From Comamonadaceae bacterium (GTDB lineage Bacteria > Pseudomonadota > Gammaproteobacteria > Burkholderiales > Burkholderiaceae_C), in NCBI GenBank assembly GCA_947445115.1, contig CANFCG010000018.1, forward strand, positions 1 through 51,652: a DNA stretch of 51,652 nt. Reading direction: 5' to 3'. The position numbers were made by a program, and so were the translations under genes. Within the stretch, counting starts at the first letter, position 1. Each line of letters begins with the position of its first letter. Under the pieces are notes generated by a model. It ran no database searches, was not told the origin of the DNA, and saw only the letters and a program-made list of their open reading frames with translations. Of this stretch, positions 19,096-28,608 are shown piece by piece.

Positions 19096-20436
19096 TTACT
19101 TGGCTAGCAGCGTATTAATGGGCGCGAGATCGGCTTCCTTCAAGCTACCGTTGGCTTGGCGTAGTTTAAGTTGTCCAATCAACACGTTGTAGCGAGCCAC
19201 AGCTAAATCACGCTTTGTTTGATACAGCTGGCTTTGCGCGTTCAGCACATCAATGTTGATGCGTACGCCAACTTGATAACCTAGTTTGTTGGAGTCGAGT
19301 GCACTTTGACTTGATTTCTCTGCGGCTTCGAAAGCGCTAACAGAACTAATGCCTGAGAGAACGCCAAAGTAGGCCGTCCGCGTGGCTTGCGCCACCGTCC
19401 GCTTGGCATTTTCTAAATCAATTCTTGCTTTTTCTTCAAGCGCCAATGTTTGCTTTAAACGGTTTTGCGTGGCAAAACCAGCGAAGAGTGGAACGGTGAG
19501 GGTAATACCCGCTTGGCCTAAAAAATAACGTGAATCAGTGACGCTATTACCGGCAACAGCGCCAGCAATATTGGTGGTGTTGTTTAAATTAATAAAACCG
19601 TCTAAAGTGGGCTTGTGACCGGCACGCGACTTGTCATTTTCTAACACGGCGACATCCAGGGCCATTTGCGCGGAGCGTACGGTTGGATGAACTTCTTGCG
19701 AAGCATCGACCCACTGGGCCATATCAGCATCTTTCAGTATGGGTAAGACCGTACCCGCACGCAAACCATAGGGTTCGGCAGGCTTACCCACCAAGGTATT
19801 TAAAGCTAGTTGCTTGACGCGAAAATCGTTTTCGGCGGCAATCTCTTGCGCGCGTGCAAGATCAAACCTTGCTTGTGCTTCGTTGGCATCGGTAATGGTC
19901 GACGTGCCAACTTCAAAGTTACGTTTGGCAGATGCCAGTTGCTCGGCGACGGCGGCTTTTTGCGCACGAACTAAGGTCAAACTGTCTTTACTGGCGAGCA
20001 CATCAAAATAGGCTTGGCTGAGTCGCACCATTAAATCTTGCTCTGCTGCTTGAATTTGTGCATCAGCCAGCATAAGTTGCTTTAGCCCTTGGTTATAGGT
20101 TGCTAAGTTACCAGGACGATACAGCGGTTGTGTTGCTGTAATGCCGTAGCTGCGCGTACCAAAATACCGTTCAGAATTGGGTGGAGGAAAACCATAAGTA
20201 GGGGAAAAATCCGAACGTGAGACTGAACCACTAAATCCGATGGTCGGCAATAAATTGGCTTTAGCTTGATCGGACAACGCTATGTTGGCATCAAACTGCG
20301 CTTTACTCGACAAAAAAGTCGCATCGTAAGTGCGAGCGGATTCGTACAGATCCGACAGGCTTTGCGCAAATGCATGGGTAGTTGCAAGGCTAAGCGCCAT
20401 AGTGGCTGCAACAAGAGTGAGAGAAAAACGTTTCAT
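19096..20436 (-). CDS. tolC: TolC-family outer membrane channel protein
   Basis: The product is the outer membrane duct used by efflux pumps and type I secretion. The start is set at the ATG ending at 20436, with AAAGGTC upstream and a signal peptide (KRFSLTLVAATMAL to THAFAQS); the longer frame lies inside the rhodanese gene. The 446-residue protein shows two repeats of the outer membrane efflux domain, long amphipathic helices, ITATQPLYR (about 110) and LTVPLFAGF (about 310), the beta-barrel strand signatures. It is the last gene of a minus-strand run MFP-RND-PIMT-rhodanese-TolC, so it is the likely outer partner of that pump. Confidence 0.94.
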   Translation of the reverse strand: MKRFSLTLVAATMALSLATTHAFAQSLSDLYESARTYDATFLSSKAQFDANIALSDQAKANLLPTIGFSGSVSRSDFSPTYGFPPPNSERYFGTRSYGITATQPLYRPGNLATYNQGLKQLMLADAQIQAAEQDLMVRLSQAYFDVLASKDSLTLVRAQKAAVAEQLASAKRNFEVGTSTITDANEAQARFDLARAQEIAAENDFRVKQLALNTLVGKPAEPYGLRAGTVLPILKDADMAQWVDASQEVHPTVRSAQMALDVAVLENDKSRAGHKPTLDGFINLNNTTNIAGAVAGNSVTDSRYFLGQAGITLTVPLFAGFATQNRLKQTLALEEKARIDLENAKRTVAQATRTAYFGVLSGISSVSAFEAAEKSSQSALDSNKLGYQVGVRINIDVLNAQSQLYQTKRDLAVARYNVLIGQLKLRQANGSLKEADLAPINTLLAK

Positions 20437-20450
20437 GCCAATTGACCTTT

Positions 20451-20786
20451 TTAGTATTGAGGAACGCCTGAGTCGACGAACTGCGACCAAGCTGCAATGC
20501 CGCCAGCGATATTGGCGACGTTCGTAAATCCGTTTTGCATTAAATACTGCGCGACTCGCTGGCTACGTGCGCCGTGGTGGCACAGGCAAGCAATGGGTGC
20601 ATTCACATCCAAGTCGGTTAGGCGCGCAGGCGTGTCATTCATCGGAATGTGTTTGAGCGTGAAGCCATCAGCTATCACGCTGGCTGTGGCTAATTCCCAG
20701 TCTTCTCGCACGTCGAGCAACGTAACGGCTGCACTTTGCGCGCCAATCCAGTCTTTGAACTGAGTGGGTTCTATTTGAGCAATCAT
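20451..20786 (-). CDS. Single-domain rhodanese-like sulfurtransferase
   Basis: This 111-residue cytoplasmic rhodanese domain transfers sulfane sulfur. VTLLDVREDWE (21-31) is the usual aspartate-arginine motif, and the six-residue active loop follows Cys69: C-H-H-G-A-R-S. NVANIAGGIAAW is the C-terminal signature. It lies between the isoaspartyl methyltransferase and tolC genes with gaps of 11 and 14 nt, an order I recall as common in Burkholderiales. The sulfur donor and acceptor are unknown. Confidence 0.93.
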   Translation of the reverse strand: MIAQIEPTQFKDWIGAQSAAVTLLDVREDWELATASVIADGFTLKHIPMNDTPARLTDLDVNAPIACLCHHGARSQRVAQYLMQNGFTNVANIAGGIAAWSQFVDSGVPQY

Positions 20787-20797
20787 GTGTGCCTAGG

Positions 20798-21475
20798 TTA
20801 GAACGTAAAAGCTTCCAGCTCAGGGAATCCTGCAAGCCTTGGTGCTAGTGTGTCCCAAGGCTGCGTGATCTGTAAGCCTTGCGGGCCGTGGCTTGTACGG
20901 GTGACTAGCGTCATGCGCATCACAGGCTCTTCACCCACAATGGCGACCAAGCGCCCACCGATTTTGAGCTTAGCAGTCAAGGCATCTGGGATTTCAGCAA
21001 CTGAGCCAGACAGCACAATCACATCAAATTCGCCGTGGATGGCGTCGAAGTCAGAGCCATCAGCAACCTTAACGTCTACGTTGGCAACAATGGCCTGACT
21101 GAGGTTTTGAATCGCTTGCGCTGCTAATTCGGGGTTGATTTCTAAGCTGAGCACATGTTTAGACATCCGCCCGAGTAGTGCCGCCATGTAGCCTGAACCC
21201 GTACCGATTTCTAATACGTTCTCTGTCCCCGTCAGCTGTACATCTTGCAGCAGTCGCGCTTCGACTTTGGGTGCCAGCATCGAGGTGTTGTTGCCCAGTG
21301 GTAATTCAAAATCGCCAAAAGCAAGACTTTTATGCGCAGCACACACAAAGTCCTCGCGCTTCACTTCAGAGAGTAATTGCAAAACGCGGGTGTCTAGGAC
21401 GTTCCAAGGGCGGATTTGCTGCTCGATCATGTTGAAGCGAGCTAGTTCGATTGGGGAGAGATTGTGATTATTCAT
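20798..21475 (-). CDS. Protein-L-isoaspartate O-methyltransferase family protein
   Basis: The enzyme methylates isoaspartyl residues with S-adenosylmethionine to begin repair of aged proteins. The 225-residue protein has the family N-terminus NMIEQQIRPW, the substrate region FGDFELPLGNNTSM and the SAM-binding motif VLEIGTGSGYMAALLG (about residues 86-101), then LSLEINPELA. It resembles the Pcm-like group often found beside a rhodanese and tolC in Burkholderiales rather than E. coli Pcm itself, so the repair role is inferred. The start at 21475 lies 33 nt after the RND gene stop. Confidence 0.9.
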   Translation of the reverse strand: MNNHNLSPIELARFNMIEQQIRPWNVLDTRVLQLLSEVKREDFVCAAHKSLAFGDFELPLGNNTSMLAPKVEARLLQDVQLTGTENVLEIGTGSGYMAALLGRMSKHVLSLEINPELAAQAIQNLSQAIVANVDVKVADGSDFDAIHGEFDVIVLSGSVAEIPDALTAKLKIGGRLVAIVGEEPVMRMTLVTRTSHGPQGLQITQPWDTLAPRLAGFPELEAFTF

Positions 21476-21508
21476 AGGGGAATGATTTTACTGGGATGGC
21501 GTAAAGTT

Positions 21509-24500
21509 TTATGTCGGTGCTGTAGCGCTATTGCCCGTCCATTTAGCTTTTGCCCAAATGGTTAAATCATCCAAATAGCAATAAATGACGGGCACCACCA
21601 CCAGTGTGAGGATAGATGAGGTAATCACGCCGCCAATCACGGCTTGCCCCATGGGGGCGCGTTGTTCAGAGCCCTCTGATAGCGCAAAAGCGAGCGGCAC
21701 CATGCCAAAAATCATGGCAAGGGTGGTCATCAAAATCGGACGCAAACGAACTTTGGCGGCGTGCAAGAGCGCTTCGGAGCGCGCCATGCCTTCTTCGCGG
21801 CTGCGAATGGCAAAATCCACCAGCAAGATGGCGTTCTTGGTGACCAAGCCCATCAGCATGATGACACCGATGATGGAGAACATGGAGAGGGTGGATCGAA
21901 ACGCCATCAGCGCAATCACCACGCCGATTAAGGTGAGTGGAAGCGAGCTCATGAGCGCAATCGGTTGAATAAAACTTTTAAATTGACTTGCCAGCACCAT
22001 GTAGATGAAGATGATCGCCATCAACAAGGCGGAGATGGCGTAGCCAAACGACTCAGTCATGTTCTTGGTTGAACCGCTAAATTGGTAGCCATAGCCTGGC
22101 GGAAAGTTAATGGACTCTAGTTCGCGCTTAATGCCTGCGGACACTTCGCCAGCTGCTACGCCATAGGTGTTCGCGTTAATCGCCACTTCGCGCTGTAAGT
22201 CTCTGCGGTTGATTTGATTCGCACCCGTGGACTCCACTACCGTCGCCACTTGATTGAGCCTCACCACGCGGGAGGTCCCGTCGCTATTGGCTCCCACGAC
22301 AAAGGGTAGTCGCTCAAGATCGGCGGGTGTGCGGCGGTTATCGGGCGCTAGGCGTACATTGACGTCATAGGTCTGATCGTTTTGCGCGCGCCAATTGCCC
22401 ACTGTTTGCCCTGCCACCAAGGTGCGTAATTGCGAACCAATCTGTGCGGTGGAGAGGCCTGCATCCAAGGCTTGTTCGCGTTTCATTTCCACATTAATCG
22501 TCGGCTTGTCGGCTTTGACGCTGGAGTCCAAATCGACCAAGCCTTTGACGCTACGAATTTTGTCCATCGTCATTTTGGCGAGGCGCTCCAATTCGTGCTG
22601 ATCTGTTCCAGTGAGTGAAAACTCCACTTGCTTGTTGCCGCCAACTGCATCCAACAAACCCACGTGCGTGACAGTAATGCCCGCAACTTTAGCGAGTCGA
22701 TCACGAAGAAGCGCGGACATTTGATCGACACTCATCTTACGATCACGTCTATCAACCATACGCACATACATGGCAGCATAAATTTTGCCACTCGCAGTGC
22801 CCGCATTGACCGTAGAGAGTGTGTAACGCACTTCGGGGAACTCTCGCACAATGCCTTCGACTTGTTTAACTTTGGCTTCTGTGTTCTCAAGCGATGAGCC
22901 CACAGGCGTATAAAAGTTGATTGAAGTCTCAGAAAAATCAGCCTTGGGAACAAATTCTGTGCCAAGAAGCGGCACCATCATGAGACTGGCAATAAATATC
23001 CCTAGCGCAGCCCATACGGTGAGGGCCTTGTGAGCCAATGCCCAGCGCAAGGCGTCTTGGTATTGATGCTCTAGCCACGTGGTTGCGCGATCAAACCCAT
23101 CCGTCACACGACCAATGCTCATGCCGTAGAGCCGTTCCATGCGCGTCGAGTTATCAGCAGTGAGGGGAACTTTGGGCTTGCCGTGCGCGTCAATGGCGGG
23201 GTCGTGCCAAATAGAAGACAGCATAGGGTCGAGCGTAAAACTGACAAACATCGAGACCAATACCGCTGCGACAATGGTGATACCAAACTGATGGAAAAAC
23301 TTACCGATGATTCCACCCATAAATCCAACCGGCAAAAACACCGCCACGATGGATAGCGTGGTCGCTAGCACCGCCAAACCAATTTCCTTCGTGCCATCCA
23401 TCGAGGCTTGATACGGCGTTTTACCCATTTGTACGTGACGCACAATGTTTTCACGCACCACAATCGCGTCGTCAATCAAGAGACCGACGCAAAGCGACAA
23501 CGCCATCAACGTAATCATGTTGATGGTGAAGCCAAACATATTCATAAACAAGAAGGTGGCGATGAGCGAGATGGGTAGGGTCAGTCCTGTGATGACCGTG
23601 GAGCGCCATGAATTCAAGAACAAAAACACGATCAAAATCGTGAGTAAAGCCCCTTCAATCAAGGTGCGGCGCACGTTTTCAACACCGACACGAATGGGGC
23701 GTGAGGTATCGTTGACGGCCTCTAAGCGGATGCTATTGTTACCAGCCGCTTTAAGTTGCGCCTGCATGTCTTTAAGTGTCTGATTAAGTCCATCTACCAC
23801 CGCAATCGTGTTTTCATCTTGTGACTTTTGAACCGATAACAGCAGCGTGCGCTCGCCGTTATAAAGCGCCACGCTCTCCAGTTCAGGGGCACCATCCGAC
23901 ACACGCGCAATTTGCGAGAGACGAATAGATGCACCACCTTTGCGTGCCACGATGATGTTATTGAAGTCGTCAGGCGTCTTCATTCGCGCATCAATTTGCA
24001 CCGTGCGCTCTTGTGCTAAATTACGAATCGCCCCCACGGGCAGGTCTTGATTTTCACCTTTGACTGCGTTCACCACTTGGTCGGCAGTAACACCAAAACT
24101 CTCCATGGCCTGAGCATTCAAGTAGAGATTGATTTCACGTTTTGTGCCACCCACAATTGACACGGCACCCACCCCGCGCACATTTTCCAAGCGCTTTTTA
24201 AACACTTGATCAGCCCAACTGGTCAACTCTACTGCGCTCAAAGGTTTTGCATCCGTTCGGGCTGAGCCTGCTTGCGCCTTTTGCGGCAACACCGCCACCG
24301 ACCACACCGCTTTGCTGGCTGGATCGAAGCGCTGCACGCGAGGCTCTTTCACTTCATCGCGTAAGGTGGGCTTGATCGCCGCTACTTTTTCACGTACATC
24401 AATCGCAGCTTGGCGGCCATCGACCGTGAGCTGAAACTCCAAAATGACGACCGATAAGTTTTCGTAACTACGTGATGTGACGGCACTAATGCCAGCAATC

Positions 24501-24718
24501 GAGTTCACGCCTTCTTCCATTTTTTTACTGACTTCGCTCTCTACTACTTCAGGCGAAGCACCCGGGTATTCGGTGGTAATCACCACGACGGGAATGTCAA
24601 TATTGGGGAACTGATCGACCTGCAAATCTTTAATTGAAAATGCGCCGAGCACGACGAGGAGCAACATCATCATGGTCGCAAAGACCGGATTTTGTAGCGA
24701 GACGCGAGTGAACCACAT
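21509..24718 (-). CDS. RND-family efflux transporter permease (HAE1 type)
   Basis: This proton-driven inner membrane pump of 1069 residues exports hydrophobic or amphiphilic compounds. It has the twofold RND layout: one membrane helix, a large periplasmic domain, five to six helices, and the same again. The N-terminus ([18 protein letters not shown]) and [12 protein letters not shown] are typical. Helix 4 contains the proton-relay pair in LLIDDAIVV, so it is a drug-type (HAE1) rather than a heavy-metal pump. MdtC- and MexF-like proteins are the nearest I recognise. The stop of the membrane-fusion gene is one base upstream, so the two are coupled. Substrate unknown. Confidence 0.95.
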   Translation of the reverse strand: MWFTRVSLQNPVFATMMMLLLVVLGAFSIKDLQVDQFPNIDIPVVVITTEYPGASPEVVESEVSKKMEEGVNSIAGISAVTSRSYENLSVVILEFQLTVDGRQAAIDVREKVAAIKPTLRDEVKEPRVQRFDPASKAVWSVAVLPQKAQAGSARTDAKPLSAVELTSWADQVFKKRLENVRGVGAVSIVGGTKREINLYLNAQAMESFGVTADQVVNAVKGENQDLPVGAIRNLAQERTVQIDARMKTPDDFNNIIVARKGGASIRLSQIARVSDGAPELESVALYNGERTLLLSVQKSQDENTIAVVDGLNQTLKDMQAQLKAAGNNSIRLEAVNDTSRPIRVGVENVRRTLIEGALLTILIVFLFLNSWRSTVITGLTLPISLIATFLFMNMFGFTINMITLMALSLCVGLLIDDAIVVRENIVRHVQMGKTPYQASMDGTKEIGLAVLATTLSIVAVFLPVGFMGGIIGKFFHQFGITIVAAVLVSMFVSFTLDPMLSSIWHDPAIDAHGKPKVPLTADNSTRMERLYGMSIGRVTDGFDRATTWLEHQYQDALRWALAHKALTVWAALGIFIASLMMVPLLGTEFVPKADFSETSINFYTPVGSSLENTEAKVKQVEGIVREFPEVRYTLSTVNAGTASGKIYAAMYVRMVDRRDRKMSVDQMSALLRDRLAKVAGITVTHVGLLDAVGGNKQVEFSLTGTDQHELERLAKMTMDKIRSVKGLVDLDSSVKADKPTINVEMKREQALDAGLSTAQIGSQLRTLVAGQTVGNWRAQNDQTYDVNVRLAPDNRRTPADLERLPFVVGANSDGTSRVVRLNQVATVVESTGANQINRRDLQREVAINANTYGVAAGEVSAGIKRELESINFPPGYGYQFSGSTKNMTESFGYAISALLMAIIFIYMVLASQFKSFIQPIALMSSLPLTLIGVVIALMAFRSTLSMFSIIGVIMLMGLVTKNAILLVDFAIRSREEGMARSEALLHAAKVRLRPILMTTLAMIFGMVPLAFALSEGSEQRAPMGQAVIGGVITSSILTLVVVPVIYCYLDDLTIWAKAKWTGNSATAPT

Positions 24719-24719
24719 A

Positions 24720-25883
24720 TCAATTCACCTTGGCTGGTAAGGCTTTAGCCGAAGGCAATACGACAGCAATGCCCTCGCGCACGGCACCCACATTGCCTTG
24801 CAAGACAATAGCGCCACTCACCAATCCTTGTGCCGCCACATATTCCATACCGCTTGCTGTGCCGCGTGCGCCAAGCGCCACGGTTTTATGCACGACTTTT
24901 TGATTCTCTATGACTTGCACATAGGGCGCGGGTTTGTCATAGCGCACAGCCTCAATAGGGACGGCAATTGAATCAATCTTGGTGGTAGCCAACAAACCTT
25001 GCGCATACAAACCTTGGCGCAGACCAGCAGGGTTGTCCAAGGCTAAGTAGACCAATACCGAACGTGAACCCGCCGTTGCGCTCGGGTTGATGCGCACTAC
25101 GCGAGCACGTAGGGCGGTGCTGGTGCCCTCCACGGCTAGCGTGGCTGTTTGCCCCACACGTACCACGACGGAATCGCTGGGTGCGAGCGTGGCCTCTAAT
25201 TCCAGACGGCTTAAATCCACAATTTCCACAATGCGGGCATCAATGCCCACGCGCTCTCCAGGCTGGGTATTGCGCACTGAAAGCGTGCCACTAATAGGAG
25301 CTAACACTTTCGCGTCGTCTAGCGACTTCTTTGTCACGTCGACACCAGCAAGGGCTGCGGCGTAGTTGGCATTGGCACCATCCAGTGTGGCTTGCGAGGT
25401 GTCGAGCGCATTTTTAGAGATGAAATTTTGCTCAACCAATGACTTGTTATTATTGAAATTCTTTTGCGCAATATCGACTTGTGCTTTGGCAGCGTCGGCC
25501 GTTTTTTGTGCTTGATTTTGGCGCGCTAAAAACTCAGTGGTATCAATTGTGGCGAGTAATTGCCCTTCCTTGACGAAATCACCTTCACGCACGGTGAGTC
25601 CACGCAGCTCGCCAGCGACTTTGGCTTTCACCACCGCATTACTCGCAGCTTTAATGTTGCCCGAAATGGGTAGACCATTTGAGAGTGTCATTGACTTGAC
25701 AACAAACGTATCGGTAGGCGCAAGCTCGATGCTTACATTAGCTTTTTTGGTCTCTACCGCAAGGGCTAAGGCTGCTGATGCTTTTCGATTCGCAACCCCT
25801 TTGCTAATAAACATCACGAGAGCGGCTAAAACCATAAGGGCAAGCGCCCATTTAAGCCATTTTGGAAGTGTTGGGAATTTCAT
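24720..25883 (-). CDS. RND efflux periplasmic adaptor (membrane-fusion protein)
   Basis: The adaptor links the RND pump to the outer membrane channel. The 387-residue protein has an N-terminal membrane anchor (WALALMVLAALVMFI), a lipoyl-like half-motif (VVKAKVAGEL, GDFVKEGQLLATID, about residues 85-115), an alpha-helical hairpin rich in Ala, Gln and Asn (115-195), the second lipoyl half (VLAPISGTLS), and beta-barrel and membrane-proximal domains. No lipobox is seen, so it is anchored by the helix. It is the first gene of the pump operon. The 57 nt upstream to the class II aldolase stop show no promoter I can defend. Confidence 0.94.
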   Translation of the reverse strand: MKFPTLPKWLKWALALMVLAALVMFISKGVANRKASAALALAVETKKANVSIELAPTDTFVVKSMTLSNGLPISGNIKAASNAVVKAKVAGELRGLTVREGDFVKEGQLLATIDTTEFLARQNQAQKTADAAKAQVDIAQKNFNNNKSLVEQNFISKNALDTSQATLDGANANYAAALAGVDVTKKSLDDAKVLAPISGTLSVRNTQPGERVGIDARIVEIVDLSRLELEATLAPSDSVVVRVGQTATLAVEGTSTALRARVVRINPSATAGSRSVLVYLALDNPAGLRQGLYAQGLLATTKIDSIAVPIEAVRYDKPAPYVQVIENQKVVHKTVALGARGTASGMEYVAAQGLVSGAIVLQGNVGAVREGIAVVLPSAKALPAKVN

Positions 25884-25940
25884 AATTTGTATTGTCTAGG
25901 GTCTACAGCACAAAACCAGTCGTTTGCGACGAAATGCTAA

Positions 25941-26705
25941 TTATTGGGAGGGGAGCAATCTTACAAGGGCATCAAACACATCTCGTCCAGCGCCCGTGTT
26001 CGGGTTGAACTGGAATGAATCCCGCGTGGTTTTGATGGCAACAGCCTCTGGCACAGGGATTGCTGCGCCCAAACTCGATTGCGCCAGTTGAATTTCACAG
26101 GCGCGTTGCAGTGTCCAAAGCCGCGCAAATGCAAGCGGCAAAGTCTCACCTACGGCTAAAAGTCCGTGGTTACGCAAAATCAAGAGCGGCTTATCTCCCA
26201 TGTTTTGAATGAGGCGCGGCAGTTCGTCCGGGTGAATTGTGATGCCTTCAAAGTCGTGGTATGCCACCAAGTTGTGGAGTTGCGCCGAATAAAAATTGTT
26301 TTGCGCAAGCCCCGATGCCGTACACGCCACCGCTACGCCAGCTGTCGTGTGCATGTGCATCACGCAGTGCGCGCCATTAATCGCTTGATGAATGGCAGAG
26401 TGCACGCCAATGCCAGCAGGGTTGACGGGGTATGGGCTATGGTTCAGGTTGTCGCCCGCCAAATTAGTCTTAATTAAATTCTCAGGCGTGACTTCCGAGT
26501 AATGCAGGCCAAACGGATTGATGAGGAACTGCTTTTCCGCCCCGCTCACACTGGCAGGCAAACGTACCGTGATGTGGTTGTAGATCATCTCCGTCCAGCC
26601 AAGCATGGCAAAGACGCGGTAGCAATTGGCAAGCTCTTGACGAGCCGCCCATTCGTTGGGGTGAAAGTGGTGGACGATAGAGGGTGGTGTCGTGGATGTG
26701 TTCAT
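25941..26705 (-). CDS. Class II aldolase/adducin-family protein
   Basis: This 254-residue protein has the zinc-dependent class II aldolase fold. The likely metal ligands are the histidines in CVMHMHTTAG (about 115-122) and in LRNHGLLAVG (about 178); YNHITVRLP near residue 42 is the usual start of the substrate loop. Proteins of this type with sugar phosphates are aldolases or epimerases, but this branch, lacking an obvious phosphate loop, is usually left unassigned. It starts 41 nt from the divergent DUF2889 gene. Function unknown beyond the fold. Confidence 0.88.
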   Translation of the reverse strand: MNTSTTPPSIVHHFHPNEWAARQELANCYRVFAMLGWTEMIYNHITVRLPASVSGAEKQFLINPFGLHYSEVTPENLIKTNLAGDNLNHSPYPVNPAGIGVHSAIHQAINGAHCVMHMHTTAGVAVACTASGLAQNNFYSAQLHNLVAYHDFEGITIHPDELPRLIQNMGDKPLLILRNHGLLAVGETLPLAFARLWTLQRACEIQLAQSSLGAAIPVPEAVAIKTTRDSFQFNPNTGAGRDVFDALVRLLPSQ

Positions 26706-26746
26706 GCACTCATTCTAAATTTTATGAATCAGCGAAAATCAACACC

Positions 26747-27331
26747 ATGAAAACCGATAACACAGCACTCCCAACCCTGCCCGCACCCGCGCCGCGCCGT
26801 CATTTGCATGACCGCAAAATTACTTACCGTGGCTATTTGCGTGACGATGGCTTGTGGGATATCGAAGGCGAACTGCGCGACAGCAAAAGTTTCCCTATCA
26901 GCTTGGGCTACCGAGGCGACATGCCAGCAGATGCGGCGATCCACAACATGCTGATCCGCATCACCATCGACGATGCCATGGTCATCCACGACATCGTAGC
27001 CGCCATGCCCAGCACGCCCTACCTAGAGTGCCGCCCCGCCATCGACCCCATTCGCGCCGTGATTGGTCTGCAAATGGGACGCGGCTGGAAAAAGAAAATC
27101 GAAGGTGCGATTGGCGGCTTAGACGGCTGCACCCATGTGCGCGAGTTGCTATCGGGCGCTGCCACGGCGGCGTATCAAACCGTGTATCCGTACCGCAGCC
27201 ACAACAGCAAACTGAAATCTACCGAAGTGACCGAGCAACCTAAGCATTTGGGACAATGCAAGGCGTGGGATTTAAAAGGTGCAGTCGTGATGCGGTATTT
27301 TCCGCAGTTTGCGGTGAAGACGGACGACTGA
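26747..27331 (+). CDS. DUF2889 domain protein
   Basis: The product is 194 residues from the ATG at 26747; the frame runs further upstream but crosses the start of the divergent aldolase gene. It matches the DUF2889 pattern as I know it: an RRHLHDRKITYRGYLRDDGLWD opening, a middle IDDAMVIHDI strand, the GLDGCTHVREL stretch, and a C-terminal CKAWDLKG. No membrane segment or signal is seen, so it is cytoplasmic. The family has no established role, though it is often found near aromatic or acyl-CoA catabolism genes. It converges on the HpaI-type gene with a 14-nt gap. Confidence 0.85.
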   Translation: MKTDNTALPTLPAPAPRRHLHDRKITYRGYLRDDGLWDIEGELRDSKSFPISLGYRGDMPADAAIHNMLIRITIDDAMVIHDIVAAMPSTPYLECRPAIDPIRAVIGLQMGRGWKKKIEGAIGGLDGCTHVRELLSGAATAAYQTVYPYRSHNSKLKSTEVTEQPKHLGQCKAWDLKGAVVMRYFPQFAVKTDD

Positions 27332-27345
27332 GCTTAATTGCGTTA

Positions 27346-28155
27346 TCAATACCCACTCGTAGAAGATGCAGTCGGTTTCACGTCTTTAAACCGCTCCACC
27401 AAGGCTTTCGTTCCGCGCACCAAAATGTTGTTGTCTAGTCCCACGGCCATAAAGGTCACGCCCATGTCTAGGTAGCGCTGGGCAAGTTTTTCATCTGCGG
27501 TTAAATAGCCAGCTGCTTTGCCGCTTTTGATGACGCGGGCGAAGGCATCATCGGTGATTTTTAGTGCTTCTGGGTGCATGGGTTGCCCTAGGTAGCCAAG
27601 CGATGCCGCAAGGTCTGAAGGGCCAATAAATACGCCATCCACGCCCTCTACGGCACAGATGGCGTCTAAGTTCTCTAGCCCTAGTTTTGACTCGATTTGC
27701 ACCAGCACGCATATTTGTTCGTTGGCGGTAACAGCGTAGTCGGCAATACGCCCCCAGAGCGAAGCCCGTCCGCCTGCCACGCCGCGGATGCCGTGCGGCG
27801 CGTAGCGCGTGGCCGCGACCACATGCGCAGCTTGCTCGGGCGTGTCGATCATGGGTAGCAGCAAGGTTTGCACGCCTAAATCGAGATGCTGCTTGATGAT
27901 GGCTGCGCCAGAGTCGCCGTAGCCATGCGGTACGCGGACGATAGCGGTAGTCTCGGGATAGGCGGCAATGATTTGCAGTTGCTGAAGCGTCGATTGCAAA
28001 TCGTTGGGGCTGTGCTCGCTATCCACCAAGAGCCAATCAAAACCTGCGCTGGCGCAAATCTCTGCGGGATAAGGTGCGGCTAATCCTTGCCACAAACCAA
28101 TTTGTGCTTGCTTGTTTTTGAGTGCAAGTTTGAATTTATTGATCGGTGTTTTCAT
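27346..28155 (-). CDS. HpcH/HpaI-family aldolase
   Basis: This 269-residue TIM-barrel aldolase cleaves or forms 2-keto-3-deoxy or 4-hydroxy-2-oxo acids with a divalent metal. Family marks are GLWQGLAAPYPAE, DWLLVDSEHSPND (catalytic histidine), VRVPHG, the metal glutamate in LVQIESKLGLEN, and the second ligand in GVFIGPSDLAASLGYLGQP. It is close to 4-hydroxy-2-oxoheptanedioate aldolase (HpaI). A small tautomerase follows upstream in the same orientation, 27 nt away, which fits homoprotocatechuate catabolism, but the other hpa genes are absent from the window. Substrate therefore uncertain. Confidence 0.9.
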   Translation of the reverse strand: MKTPINKFKLALKNKQAQIGLWQGLAAPYPAEICASAGFDWLLVDSEHSPNDLQSTLQQLQIIAAYPETTAIVRVPHGYGDSGAAIIKQHLDLGVQTLLLPMIDTPEQAAHVVAATRYAPHGIRGVAGGRASLWGRIADYAVTANEQICVLVQIESKLGLENLDAICAVEGVDGVFIGPSDLAASLGYLGQPMHPEALKITDDAFARVIKSGKAAGYLTADEKLAQRYLDMGVTFMAVGLDNNILVRGTKALVERFKDVKPTASSTSGY

Positions 28156-28182
28156 GGCGGTTTTAGGCTTTTGGTTGAAGGT

Positions 28183-28590
28183 TTATTTTAGGAATAGCGG
28201 TGCAATGGTGCCGTGCCGTGAGTCAAAAACCTCGGCGCTTTCGTCGATCTGAAACGTGATGCTGAGATAGGGGGCATTGCTTGCCAAGATGGGAGCGAAG
28301 TGTTCGTGCGTCGCCTTAGACAGTATTTCCCCCGACTTTAAGAGCATGGCGTGACTTCGGCCTTTCATGACGCGGAAGTGAAGATAAATAAAAGCCATAT
28401 CGTGCGAGCTGTCGGCAACCGCGAAATGCGCTGCAGGGTATGCCAGCACTCGCGTTCCGCCTGTCGGGAAGATGTGTTTGCCCGTTTCGTCAGTGATGCC
28501 CGTGATGACATTGGCTAGCTTTTTGCAAAGCGCTGTCATATCGGTTTTTGACTCTAAATTGGAGGTGTATTGGATGGCGAGATGCGGCAT
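28183..28590 (-). CDS. 5-carboxymethyl-2-hydroxymuconate isomerase-like tautomerase
   Basis: The enzyme family uses an N-terminal proline as base to tautomerise muconate-type enols. I place the start at the ATG ending at 28590, so the chain begins MPHLAIQYT and processing would expose Pro1; an upstream start at 28608 would bury it and is rejected. The 135-residue length, the TRVLAYPAAHFAVAD and FIYLHFRVMKGR stretches match the HpaF/CHMI family. It lies next to the HpaI-type aldolase, two steps of the same pathway in other bacteria. No dioxygenase or decarboxylase gene is seen nearby. Confidence 0.87.
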   Translation of the reverse strand: MPHLAIQYTSNLESKTDMTALCKKLANVITGITDETGKHIFPTGGTRVLAYPAAHFAVADSSHDMAFIYLHFRVMKGRSHAMLLKSGEILSKATHEHFAPILASNAPYLSITFQIDESAEVFDSRHGTIAPLFLK

Positions 28591-28608
28591 GGTGTAGACG
28601 TTTAACAA

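Noticed and set aside
25884-25940. A GTCG-TTTG-CGAC hairpin upstream of the pump operon
   Set aside because: Four base pairs only; no T run or promoter geometry supports a function.
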